The notes under the pieces were generated by a model. The model was given only the letters and a program-made list of their open reading frames with translations, had not been told where the DNA came from and ran no database searches. This document shows positions 1-6,867 of a stretch of DNA of 10,915 bases, piece after piece (within the stretch, counting starts at the first letter, position 1; each line of letters opens with the position of its first letter). The stretch comes from Gammaproteobacteria bacterium (GTDB lineage: Bacteria > Pseudomonadota > Gammaproteobacteria > Pseudomonadales > Pseudohongiellaceae), in the NCBI GenBank assembly GCA_947377625.1, contig CANCGR010000045.1:1-10915 (forward strand), read 5' to 3'. The position numbers and the translations under genes are program-made.

Positions 1-1
1 G

Positions 2-175
2 GAGCTGATCCCGACCAGCAAGAGCCGGATCATCTACCAGCCCTTGCCCTCGGATGACCCTTTGCAGCGCAAGCCTGACATAAGTCTGGCGCGGGAAAAA
101 CTCAGCTGGGAACCGCTGATACCGCTGGAAACCGGTCTGCGCAAAACCATCGAATATTTTGAGAGCATTCTGTAA
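2..175 (+). CDS. UDP-glucuronate decarboxylase-like SDR enzyme, C-terminal end (partial)
   Basis: Only the last 57 codons and a TAA stop lie in the window; the 5' part is outside. The reading frame beginning at base 2 contains PLPSDDPLQRKPDISLA, then a WEP turn and a GLRKTIEYF ending. This pattern is typical of the C-terminus of extended short-chain dehydrogenases that act on nucleotide sugars, best matching UDP-glucuronic acid decarboxylase (UDP-xylose synthase), which makes UDP-xylose in the cytoplasm for polysaccharide synthesis. In the family the DDPxxRxPD segment is close to the substrate-binding region. The Rossmann domain and the YxxxK catalytic pair are not visible, so other NAD-dependent epimerase/dehydratases (dTDP-glucose 4,6-dehydratase, UDP-glucose 4-epimerase) remain possible. 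The stop is 74 bases before the next start on the same strand. Confidence 0.82.
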   Translation, partial: ELIPTSKSRIIYQPLPSDDPLQRKPDISLAREKLSWEPLIPLETGLRKTIEYFESIL

Positions 176-249
176 TCAGAAGCTGCGCACCTGAGCTGGC
201 ACGCTTCCTGCTGAAGTAACAGCAGTAACAGGCCAACAGGAGCGCTCAC

Positions 250-645
250 ATGCTGAATTATTTCACCCATCTTTCCCGCGGCAAAATCGTTCTGTGGTGC
301 TATTTAGTGTGGTATTTGGTGAATTTGGGTTTTGAATTCGACCCGTCGCCACAGATCTGGATCAATTCGATCGGCATCAGTCTGGTGATCGGTTTTGCAC
401 TTATCTTGAGCGTGGGCTCAGGGGCCAAGACCAAATTGGATCACTGGCAGCTGTTCCGGCTGTTTGCGATGCCGTTTTGCGTGTCCAGCTTTTCGTCGCT
501 GATCAAAGGCAAAGGTTATTGGCTGATAGTGCCGCCAAACCCGGAGCAGATGCTGGCCTGTGTGGTGGCAGTAAGCGTGTTTGTGGCGGTGGTAACAGCC
601 CTTAAGTACGGCAATCACAAGCCATATCTTGTGTTGCAGCGGTAA
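250..645 (+). CDS. Small conserved-looking membrane protein of unknown function
   Basis: I do not recognise this 131-residue protein. It shows three hydrophobic stretches: about residues 13-31 (rich in W, Y, L and V), 38-56, and 102-118. Between the second and third is a charged then aromatic loop containing FRLFAMPFCVSSFSSLIKG and a PPNPEQ turn. The layout suggests an inner-membrane protein with three helices and a basic C-terminal tail. The ATG is preceded by a good ribosome-binding site (AGGAG at 238-242, 7 bases upstream), which supports translation. It is on the same strand as the upstream sugar-nucleotide gene with a 74-base gap, so co-transcription is possible but not shown. It ends 12 bases from the stop of the convergent PQQ dehydrogenase. 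No catalytic motif is visible. Confidence 0.75.
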   Translation: MLNYFTHLSRGKIVLWCYLVWYLVNLGFEFDPSPQIWINSIGISLVIGFALILSVGSGAKTKLDHWQLFRLFAMPFCVSSFSSLIKGKGYWLIVPPNPEQMLACVVAVSVFVAVVTALKYGNHKPYLVLQR

Positions 646-664
646 GGGCTGGCCGCTTTATTTC
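638..664. terminator. Possible weak bidirectional terminator between convergent genes
   Basis: AGCGG (638-642) and CCGCT (653-657) can pair around a 10-base loop, and the plus strand continues TTTATTTCTT. The stem spans the stop codon of the membrane-protein gene and abuts the stop of the PQQ dehydrogenase, where a shared terminator would be expected. The 5-bp stem is short, so this is only a candidate. Confidence 0.3.
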
Positions 665-2769
665 TTGATGATCAGGTCTTCCTTCACAAAGCTGGCAATG
701 TCGTGCATCTGCTCTACGCTGAGCGCGCCGGTGAAATTCGGCATCTGACCTTTGCCAGTGCTGAGCATGGCCATGATTGCGTCTACCGTCAGCGCTGACG
801 TCAGCTCTGCACCGCCGCCGTGGCCACCAGTGCCGGTTTCGCCGTGGCAATACACGCACACACCCATGTAAGTAGTTTTGCCAGCAGCCTTGTTGGCTAC
901 GCGGCCGGCCGGTGCTGTGGCTGCTGCTTTGGGTGCGGCGGCATTACCCCCTTGCATGGTTGGGTTCGGATTGGGCGCAGCGCTCACGGTGGGCAATTGG
1001 TTAAGCGTGCCATCGAGTGAAAACAACCACACGCCATCGCCTTTCTGCGCACCAAACAAACCGCCGCCAGCATAGGTGGCAATGTACTGTTTGCCTTTGT
1101 ACTGGAACGTGCTCACGGCCGAGTTGATCGGCGCATCAGTGCGGAATTCCCACAGTTTATTGCCGTTTTTGGTATCGAGTGCTTCCAGGCGACCGTCGTT
1201 GCGCCCCATGAACAACAAGCCACCGGCCGTGGCGAGCTGGCCGCTGCGGCAGCCGTCATTGAACTGTTTCTGCCAGGCGATTTTGTTGGTCTTCAGATCG
1301 ACTGCTGAAATAAGGCCACGGCGCAACAGGCCGGCGCCCACATAAGCACCGCCGAGGAATTGCTGGCTGAAGGTGGGTTTTTCGTACTGGGTGGCATTGG
1401 CCACCGCAGCATTGGCCACGTCGGTGGCGCACACAAACATCAGGTTGGTAGACGGGTCATAAGCACTCGGTGGCCAGTTCACGGCGGCCATCGGTGTGAA
1501 CGGCACCGGCTTGTCGAAGAACGGGGTGAAGATGGCGCCTTTGTTGATCAGCTCGTAGTTCTCCGGGGCATAGGGAATGTCGAGTGGCACCAGCGCATCG
1601 CCTCTTGGCACTGGCTGAGTAGCGGCAGTGGCTTGGCGAGGCTCCTGCAATACAGGTTTTTCATCGATGCCGATCAAGGGTTCGCCAGTGAGGCGATCAA
1701 GCAAATAGATCCAGCCGGTCTTGCCGGCTTGCGCCAGGCCTTTGCGTTTCACACCGTTGTAGTTGGCTTCAAACAGGATGATCGGGTTGGGCGCGTCGTA
1801 GTCCCAGATGTCGTGATGCACTTCCTGGAAATGCCATTTGTATTTGCCGGTTTTGATGTCGAGCGCGAGGATGGAGGCGGTGAACAGGTTGTTGCCGGGG
1901 CGCACGGCGCCGCCTACAACCGGGCCGGCGTTGCCGGTGGAGAAATAAAGCAGGCCGGCTTCAGGATCAACCGCCGGCGTGTGCCAGATAGGCGCGCCGC
2001 CCCATTCCCACACGTTTTTGTCTTGCGGCCAGCTGTCGTGACCGAATTCACCGGGGCCGGGGATGGTGTAGAAGGTCCAGATATCAGCGCCGGTTTTGGC
2101 GTTGAAGGCACGCATGCGGCCACGCGTGCCCATGTCGCCGCCGGCGTTGCCGATGATCACCATGCCGTCGTAATAGAGCGGAGCGGCCGTGAAGCTGTAG
2201 CCCACTTTCGGATCTGCGGTTTTGATTGACCACACGACTTTGCCGGTCTTCTGGTCGAGCGCCACCAGTTTGGAATCGAGCTGACCGATATAGATTTTGC
2301 CATCGCCCATGCCCACGCCACGGCTGACCCAGCCACAGCACACCAGTGCGTCACTGTCTTTCAAGCCGGATTGATAGCTCCACAGAGTTTCGCCGGTGTC
2401 GATGCTGATCGCGAACACGTCATCCTGGCCGGTGCTGATGTAGAGCACGCCTTCGTAAATCAGCGGCTGCGCCTGGTTGTTGTGGCGCAGTTCCAGGGCC
2501 GAGCCTTTGAGGCCGGCACGCCACACGCCTTTCAGCTTGGCGACGTTGTCGCGGTTGATCTGGTTAAGTGGTGAAAAACGCTGGTTGCTGAGGTTGCCGC
2601 CGTTGGTGAGCCAGCCGTCTTGCGGCAGCGCCTTGAGCTGTTCGATGGTGAAAGCCGGTGCGGGCTTGATGGCTTCGGCAGCATTGGTGCTGGCTGTCGC
2701 CAATCCCAACAGAGGCAGCGCAGCAAAGGCGAGAGAATGGCAGAACCGGCGGATCGCAATGTGGGACAT
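658..2769 (-). CDS. PQQ-dependent quinohemoprotein dehydrogenase (alcohol dehydrogenase-like) with C-terminal cytochrome c domain
   Basis: A 703-residue secreted enzyme. Residues 1-32 form a signal peptide (basic start, hydrophobic core, Ala-rich cleavage region), so it should act in the periplasm. Residues about 40-580 form the eight-bladed PQQ propeller, with several DxxTGxxxW tryptophan-docking repeats. The vicinal cysteine pair C144-C145, which stacks on PQQ in the family, is present. N280 in FSTGN and D323 in HHDIWDYD match the usual metal-binding Asn and catalytic Asp. A Pro/Ala-rich linker (about 590-630) leads to a cytochrome c domain with heme motif CVYCH at 638-642 and a likely axial Met676 in GQMP. 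This is the layout of type II quinohemoprotein alcohol dehydrogenases, which oxidise alcohols and pass electrons through heme c to an acceptor. The exact substrate cannot be told; polyvinyl alcohol, aldehyde or other PQQ enzymes share the fold. The position of the usual metal-ligand Glu appears to be Asp (D212). No PQQ synthesis genes or partner cytochrome lie nearby. The ribosome-binding site is weak; the start is chosen by the signal peptide. Confidence 0.93.
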   Translation of the reverse strand: MSHIAIRRFCHSLAFAALPLLGLATASTNAAEAIKPAPAFTIEQLKALPQDGWLTNGGNLSNQRFSPLNQINRDNVAKLKGVWRAGLKGSALELRHNNQAQPLIYEGVLYISTGQDDVFAISIDTGETLWSYQSGLKDSDALVCCGWVSRGVGMGDGKIYIGQLDSKLVALDQKTGKVVWSIKTADPKVGYSFTAAPLYYDGMVIIGNAGGDMGTRGRMRAFNAKTGADIWTFYTIPGPGEFGHDSWPQDKNVWEWGGAPIWHTPAVDPEAGLLYFSTGNAGPVVGGAVRPGNNLFTASILALDIKTGKYKWHFQEVHHDIWDYDAPNPIILFEANYNGVKRKGLAQAGKTGWIYLLDRLTGEPLIGIDEKPVLQEPRQATAATQPVPRGDALVPLDIPYAPENYELINKGAIFTPFFDKPVPFTPMAAVNWPPSAYDPSTNLMFVCATDVANAAVANATQYEKPTFSQQFLGGAYVGAGLLRRGLISAVDLKTNKIAWQKQFNDGCRSGQLATAGGLLFMGRNDGRLEALDTKNGNKLWEFRTDAPINSAVSTFQYKGKQYIATYAGGGLFGAQKGDGVWLFSLDGTLNQLPTVSAAPNPNPTMQGGNAAAPKAAATAPAGRVANKAAGKTTYMGVCVYCHGETGTGGHGGGAELTSALTVDAIMAMLSTGKGQMPNFTGALSVEQMHDIASFVKEDLIIKK

Positions 2770-2813
2770 GAGGAAACTCTGGCGGGAGTGGTTAGTGGTC
2801 GGGGATTATAGCC

Positions 2814-2896
2814 AAATGGGGACAGACCACAATTTCGATAGGTCATGTTGCAATGTGCAAACGACTGGTGCGAAATTGTGGTCTGTCCCCACATTT
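2814..2896. repeat. REP-like palindromic element with 21-bp perfect inverted arms
   Basis: The arm at 2817-2837 (core GGGGACAGACCACAATTTCG) is an exact reverse complement of 2871-2891, separated by 33 bases. The match resumes after a 2-base bulge as AAAT/ATTT at the outer ends. Inside the loop TTGCA (2848-2852) and TGCAA (2856-2860) form a second small hairpin, so the whole 83-base unit can fold into one long stem-loop. From memory, GGGGACAGACCAC-type palindromes recur in many gammaproteobacterial genomes, often near REP-associated (Y1-type) transposases. No transposase is in this window. The element sits in the shared upstream region of the divergent PQQ dehydrogenase and GST genes and ends 16 bases before the GST start. 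Confidence 0.82.
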
Positions 2897-2912
2897 CCTC
2901 AAGAGAGTCACC

Positions 2913-3563
2913 ATGAATTTGAAACTTTACGGCATGCCACAAAGCAATTATTTCAACATGGTGAAGCACGCGCTGCACGAAAAAGGCATTGCTTATGAAT
3001 TCGTTCAAGTCAGGCCCAACCAGGAGCCGGAGTTTCTGGCCAAGAGCCCGATGGGCAAGGTGCCGGTGCTGGAAACTGACCTGGGCTGCATCAGCGAAAC
3101 CGATGCCATTCTCGACTATCTGGAAGAGGCTTATCCGCAGGTGCCGCTGTTGCCGCAAGATCCGTTTGCCCGCGCCAAAGTGCGGCAAATCATGAAGGTG
3201 CAGGAGCTGTATGTGGAAACGCCGATTCACAATCTGGTAGGCGTGATCTTTGGCCGCGAAGTGGCTGCGCATGTGAAAGAAGCCTCGCAGCCGGCAGCGC
3301 GTAAAGGGCTGGCAGCGTTGGGGCGGCTCGCCAAATTCCAGCCGTGGCTGGCAGGCAGTGAGTTCACGCTGGCCGATATTCTGGTGTTCTACTCGTTCAC
3401 ACTCAGCAATCGCATCGCCGGCATGGTCTATCAGTGGGACCCGTTGCAGGAAGTGCCGGGTTTGTCCGCGTGGTACCAGCGCATGAGTGAGCGCGAAGTC
3501 ACCAAGGTAATTCTTGCTGACAGCAAAGCTGCTGCTGATGCGCAGGCTGCGCGCGCCAAGTGA
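2913..3563 (+). CDS. Glutathione S-transferase family protein
   Basis: A 216-residue cytoplasmic protein with the two-domain GST layout and usual GST length. Residues 1-78 form the thioredoxin-like domain: the MNLKLYGMPQSNY start places a Ser at residue 11 in the region of the catalytic Ser/Tyr, GKVPVLE carries the cis-proline (P51) that holds glutathione, and SETDAILDYLEE has the Ser61-Glu62 pair that binds its gamma-glutamyl part. Residues about 85-205 form the helical domain, with the N-capping motif FTLAD at 151-155. The expected role is conjugation or reduction with glutathione; the substrate is unknown. ATG 2913 was chosen because the family N-terminus begins there. An in-frame extension to 2853 runs into the palindromic element and has no family character. 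The upstream GAGAG is only a weak ribosome-binding site. The gene is divergent from the PQQ dehydrogenase and 39 bases upstream of the antitoxin gene. Confidence 0.93.
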   Translation: MNLKLYGMPQSNYFNMVKHALHEKGIAYEFVQVRPNQEPEFLAKSPMGKVPVLETDLGCISETDAILDYLEEAYPQVPLLPQDPFARAKVRQIMKVQELYVETPIHNLVGVIFGREVAAHVKEASQPAARKGLAALGRLAKFQPWLAGSEFTLADILVFYSFTLSNRIAGMVYQWDPLQEVPGLSAWYQRMSEREVTKVILADSKAAADAQAARAK

Positions 3564-3602
3564 ACTTCGAGATGATTTGGTAGATTCTATTGGGGAAAAC
3601 TT

Positions 3603-3824
3603 ATGTCCAAAGGCTCCGTAGTTACTGATTCCCGCTCGCAAATAGTTCGCATGCCCTTGGAGGTTCGCTTTCCTGATAATGTGAAACAGGTTGAGATTCG
3701 CGTTTCAGGCGATGATCGTATTCTCTCGCCCGTGAAAAAGAGTTGGGACAGCTTTTTCCTTTCCAAAGAGACAGTCACCGACGATTTTCTGAGTGATCGA
3801 GTAAATCAAGCGCAGATAAAGTGA
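3603..3824 (+). CDS. vapB: Orphan VapB-type antitoxin, toxin gene absent, tail apparently truncated
   Basis: A 73-residue protein matching type II antitoxins of the VapB family (AbrB/MazE-like fold). The DNA-binding N-terminal half shows the hallmark S-x-x-x-x-x-x-RSQIVRMPLEVRFPDNVK, followed by an ISPxxxSWDSFF-like segment (LSPVKKSWDSFF) and DDFLSDR, the toxin-binding half. In intact loci VapB binds and silences a VapC PIN-domain ribonuclease encoded immediately downstream and represses the operon. Here there is no PIN ORF: the convergent oxidase gene begins 6 bases after the stop. Family members as I recall them end in Q-P-E-R-E-A-L; here the aligned tail reads Q-I-K-stop-E-F-L, so TGA replaces the expected Arg codon. 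A GGGGAAAA ribosome-binding region precedes the ATG. Codon use is visibly more AT-rich than in its neighbours, consistent with acquisition. Confidence 0.87.
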   Translation: MSKGSVVTDSRSQIVRMPLEVRFPDNVKQVEIRVSGDDRILSPVKKSWDSFFLSKETVTDDFLSDRVNQAQIK

Positions 3825-3830
3825 GAGTTT

Positions 3831-5006
3831 TTAGTTGGTGCTCGTCAGATACTGCGGCCCCAGCTTTTTCACATCATCACAACCGAGCAACATCATCGCG
3901 CGCTTGAGTTCGCTTGCCAGCAGCGAGATGGCGCGATCCACGCCGGGTTTGCCACCAGCAGCAAGGCCATACAGATAAGGGCGGCCTATGCTGCAGGCGG
4001 TGGCGCCGAGGCAGAGTGCCTTGATGATGTCGGTGCCTCGGCGAATGCCGCCATCGACGATCAGTTCAGCACGGCCTGCCACTGCATCAATTGCAGCAGG
4101 CAGCGCAGTGATCGGTGAAATCGACTGATCAAGCTGCCGACCGCCGTGGTTCGACAGCATGATGCCGGTCGCTCCCAACTCTGCCGCACGTTTCGCATCT
4201 TCGGCCGACACGATGCCCTTCACCAGAAACGGCCCGCCCCATTCCTGGATCATCCACGCCAAGTCATCGAAGCTCACCGTCGGGTCGAGCTGGCTGGCGG
4301 CATATTTGCCGAGCTCGGTGGAAGTGTTGACGCCGAGTTCGCCCTTGCCGATGACATTGGCCAGCGTGATCGGTGGCTTGGTCAACATGTTCCACCACCA
4401 GGCCGGATGCAGCGCCATGTCGATCAGCGAGCTGGTGGTGAAACGCGGCGGCAGCGTGAAGCCGTTTTGCAGGTCGCGTTCGCGTTGGCCGGAGGTCTGC
4501 ACATCTACCGTCAGAATCAGCGCGTGATAACCGCTGGCTTTGCAGCGTGCGATGAATTCCTTGACCACGCCGCGATCCTTCCACACATAAATCTGGAACC
4601 ACTTGGTAGCCTTGGTGTGAGCCGCCACAGTTTCGATGTTGTGCGTCGCCATTGAAGACAGCGCAAAAATCAGCCCTTTTTCTTCGGCAACCGGCGTTAC
4701 CGCCATCTCGCCCTCATGGTGGAACAGGCGCTGGCCGCCAGTGGGCGAGAACAGCAAAGGCAGCGACGAATCGACGCCTTGAATACGGGTGCGCAAATTC
4801 ACGGTGCTGACATCGGTCATCGCGCGCGGAATCAGCGAATAGCGGCCAAAATCACTGCTGTTGCGCGCCATGCTGACTTCGTCTTCGGCCGCGCCGTCGA
4901 CGTAGTCGAACATGACCTTGGGCAGTTTGCGCTGCGCCAGGCTGCGCAAGTCGGCGATGGAATGGCAAGCTTGCAAAGAGCCAGGACGGTAAGAAGAGCG
5001 GTTCAC
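3831..5006 (-). CDS. FMN-dependent alpha-hydroxy-acid oxidase/dehydrogenase (L-lactate dehydrogenase/glycolate oxidase family)
   Basis: A 391-residue flavoprotein of the (S)-2-hydroxy-acid oxidase family, which oxidises lactate, glycolate or mandelate to the 2-oxo acid. Active-site residues of the TIM barrel are all visible (numbering from the chosen start): Tyr35 in FDYVDG, Tyr140 in WFQIYV, Asp168 in LTVD, Lys263 in FLVKGI, and His287/Arg290 in SNHGGRQLD. The FMN phosphate site is in VDGGIRRGTD and GRPYLYG. The frame is open to a GTG at 5048, but that codon has no ribosome-binding site. GTG 5004-5006 has GAGG 9 bases upstream and gives the family-like start (M)NRSSYRPGSLQ, so I prefer it. 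The likely electron acceptor is the respiratory chain for a dehydrogenase or oxygen for an oxidase; the sequence does not decide. No lactate permease or regulator is adjacent, so a specific lldD assignment is not safe. It is convergent with vapB and divergent from the diguanylate cyclase gene. Confidence 0.93.
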   Translation of the reverse strand: MNRSSYRPGSLQACHSIADLRSLAQRKLPKVMFDYVDGAAEDEVSMARNSSDFGRYSLIPRAMTDVSTVNLRTRIQGVDSSLPLLFSPTGGQRLFHHEGEMAVTPVAEEKGLIFALSSMATHNIETVAAHTKATKWFQIYVWKDRGVVKEFIARCKASGYHALILTVDVQTSGQRERDLQNGFTLPPRFTTSSLIDMALHPAWWWNMLTKPPITLANVIGKGELGVNTSTELGKYAASQLDPTVSFDDLAWMIQEWGGPFLVKGIVSAEDAKRAAELGATGIMLSNHGGRQLDQSISPITALPAAIDAVAGRAELIVDGGIRRGTDIIKALCLGATACSIGRPYLYGLAAGGKPGVDRAISLLASELKRAMMLLGCDDVKKLGPQYLTSTN

Positions 5007-5099
5007 GCGGTGCGACCTCACAAGGTGCAAACAAAACAGGAAAGACACAAAACCAAATCGAAGATAAAGTAGCCCAGCCTGCCATTCAAGAAAGTTCGC

Positions 5100-6191
5100 G
5101 TGCTTAATTTATTTGCCAAGAAGGCCCCCCTGTCTGACGACGATCAAGTGGAACTGCGCGGCTTTGTCAGCAGTCTGGCTGAAGTGGAGTGGTTGCTGCT
5201 GGTATTGGTGGTGCTTTACTACCTCGCGCCCGGCACGGTAGTGGCCGAGCCAACAGCCCTGGTGGGATCGATGGTGGGCTTCGCGCTGTTTGTCATCGGT
5301 TTCAATTATTTTGCCAGTGCCAACTCATTCATCAGCGCCAAGGGCGACCACCGCTTGAAGCTGGCGATCTCGACCTGGGTGATGATTGCGTTCATTACCT
5401 GGGTGATATGGAACACAGGCGGTGTGCAGAGTCCTTTGTTCAATCTTTATCTGTTGGTGATCATTATCAGTGCAATGTCGCTCGGCAAGTTGACGACTTT
5501 GCTGGAACTCGCACTGATGGGCGTCGCCTATTTCTATGTGTTGATGCAGCAAAGCGCGAGTTTGACGTTGATGGAGTTCAGTCGCTTCATGGTGTTCTTT
5601 GCGCCGTTTGCATTGGTGGCATGGGTGACCTCGTTGCTGGCCGGCGATATTCATGCCGGCAAGACCCTGTTCAAGTCACTGGCCAACACCGATGACATGA
5701 CCGGCCTTTTGAACAAGCGCTCGCTCAAGGCTGAATTGCATATCGCCGTGCAGATGGCGGCGCAAAAAAAGCACCCGTTGACGGTGATGATGCTGGATGC
5801 CGACAATCTGAAAAAGATCAATGACGCGCATGGCCATGAGGCCGGTGACAAACTGATCACTCATATTGCGACAATTCTCAAGGCATCGTTGCGGGGCAGT
5901 GATATTGTGTGCCGTTATGGCGGTGATGAGTTTGTGGCAGTATTGCCGCAGATGAGTTTGCAAAAGGCAGTCGAAGTGAGCGAGCGCATCCGCGCGACGG
6001 TGGCGCAAACCCCATTCGAGTCACGCGGGCAGCAACTGACGACTTCGGTAAGCATTGGTTTTGCAACGTGGCCTGAGCACTGCAAGGATTTGTCACAGTT
6101 GATGCCGCTGGCCGATGCCGGTTTGTATGAGAGCAAGCGCAAGGGCCGCAATCAGGTGAGCCAGGCGGTAGTATTCAGGAACGTATCATGA
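5100..6191 (+). CDS. Membrane-bound diguanylate cyclase (GGDEF domain)
   Basis: A 363-residue protein that should make the second messenger c-di-GMP from two GTP at the inner membrane. The N-terminal half holds about six membrane helices (roughly residues 31-45, 53-71, 88-104, 112-127, 131-150, 163-181) and looks like an integral-membrane sensor; I do not assign a named MASE family. The GGDEF domain spans about 193-355. It begins with the usual DxMTGLLNKR, has the metal Asp in MLDADNLKKIND (D233), the HGHEAGD motif, and an intact GGDEF at 274-278. The feedback-inhibitory I-site RxxD is present (R265-D268), so activity and product inhibition are both expected. There is no EAL domain. The start is GTG at 5100, with AAGAAAG just upstream. 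The stop overlaps the start of the next gene as ATGA, implying translational coupling. The promoter should lie in the 93 bases shared with the divergent oxidase. Confidence 0.94.
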   Translation: MLNLFAKKAPLSDDDQVELRGFVSSLAEVEWLLLVLVVLYYLAPGTVVAEPTALVGSMVGFALFVIGFNYFASANSFISAKGDHRLKLAISTWVMIAFITWVIWNTGGVQSPLFNLYLLVIIISAMSLGKLTTLLELALMGVAYFYVLMQQSASLTLMEFSRFMVFFAPFALVAWVTSLLAGDIHAGKTLFKSLANTDDMTGLLNKRSLKAELHIAVQMAAQKKHPLTVMMLDADNLKKINDAHGHEAGDKLITHIATILKASLRGSDIVCRYGGDEFVAVLPQMSLQKAVEVSERIRATVAQTPFESRGQQLTTSVSIGFATWPEHCKDLSQLMPLADAGLYESKRKGRNQVSQAVVFRNVS

Positions 6192-6847
6192 AATCCATTG
6201 ACCAGATTGCCGGCCTGATTGCCGGCCAAAGTGTTGCGAAAGTAAAGGCGCCGGTTGCCGAACGCGCCAACGCCAGCGCTGCTGGCCGTGATCATGTCGA
6301 CGCCATCAACCAGTTGTTTGCCGAGTTGGAGCTGGCTTATCACAACCAGTTTCACAAAGCCTTCGCCGCAGCTGGCAGCACGGCGCTCGCCAAAAAATAT
6401 TGGCTGGCGGCATTGGTGGAGTTTTCACCGGAAGTGATTCGCCGTGCCACACGGCTGGTAGTGCAAAACAACCAGTTCCTGCCTTCGCTGGCCACCATGG
6501 TGGCTACTTGTGAAAACGGGCAGGTGTTGTTCGGTTTGCCCACGGCAGAAGCGGCTTATCGCGAGGCGTGTTTGGCGCCAGAGCCCAAACATTTGCACAA
6601 GTGGTCGCATGCGGCAGTGTATTTCGCGGCGCAGGCAACCGGCTGGTTTGCACTGGCCAATGACGTGCAAAGCGCAGTGCTGCCGCTGTTTGAATACAAC
6701 TATGCGCAGTGTTGCCGGCGTGTGCTGCATGGTGAAACGCTGGAATTACCGGTGATTCCGGCCTTGCCGGAAACAGTGCCGGTGCCGCTCAGCACTGAAG
6801 ACAATCGCAAAAAACTCAAGGCACTGCGCGCACAATTCGATTTGTAG
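6188..6847 (+). CDS. Phage lambda P-like replication protein (putative helicase loader), chromosomal
   Basis: A 219-residue protein resembling the replication protein P family of lambdoid phages. The family-like core runs from about residue 58 to 200: YWLAALVEFSPEVIRRA, a FLPSLATMVATCEN segment, GLPTAEAAYREAC, a WSHAAVYFAAQATGWFAL block, and RRVLHGE followed by a P-rich LP-containing stretch. In lambda, P recruits the host DnaB helicase to the origin and so starts phage replication. The N-terminal 55 residues are Ala-rich and low in conservation signs; the last 20 are charged. No O protein, integrase or other phage gene is nearby, so this appears to be a stand-alone chromosomal homologue. Its ATG overlaps the stop of the diguanylate cyclase gene in ATGA, so the two are probably one operon. 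A role in host replication is inference; I am confident in the family resemblance but not the function. Confidence 0.8.
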   Translation: MKSIDQIAGLIAGQSVAKVKAPVAERANASAAGRDHVDAINQLFAELELAYHNQFHKAFAAAGSTALAKKYWLAALVEFSPEVIRRATRLVVQNNQFLPSLATMVATCENGQVLFGLPTAEAAYREACLAPEPKHLHKWSHAAVYFAAQATGWFALANDVQSAVLPLFEYNYAQCCRRVLHGETLELPVIPALPETVPVPLSTEDNRKKLKALRAQFDL

Positions 6848-6867
6848 CAGTAGCTCGGCAAGATACT

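Noticed and set aside
208..225. CTGCTG/CAGCAG hairpin between the first two genes
   Set aside because: The 6-bp stem has no T-tract and could be chance; it is not strong enough to call a terminator.
1360..2229. 289-codon open frame on the plus strand inside the PQQ dehydrogenase
   Set aside because: It is antisense to well-conserved propeller repeats, and its His/Val/Gly-rich composition is that of a shadow frame.
2853..2912. N-terminal extension of the GST-like protein
   Set aside because: The extra 20 residues are encoded by the palindromic element; the GST fold begins at ATG 2913.
2532..3641. 369-codon minus-strand frame spanning the GST gene, the palindrome and the PQQ dehydrogenase start
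   Set aside because: It crosses two real genes and the repeat, with no coherent protein features.
5007..5048. Longer start (GTG 5048) for the hydroxy-acid oxidase
   Set aside because: It has no ribosome-binding site, and the added residues look like translated leader; GTG 5006 has GAGG upstream and a family-like start.
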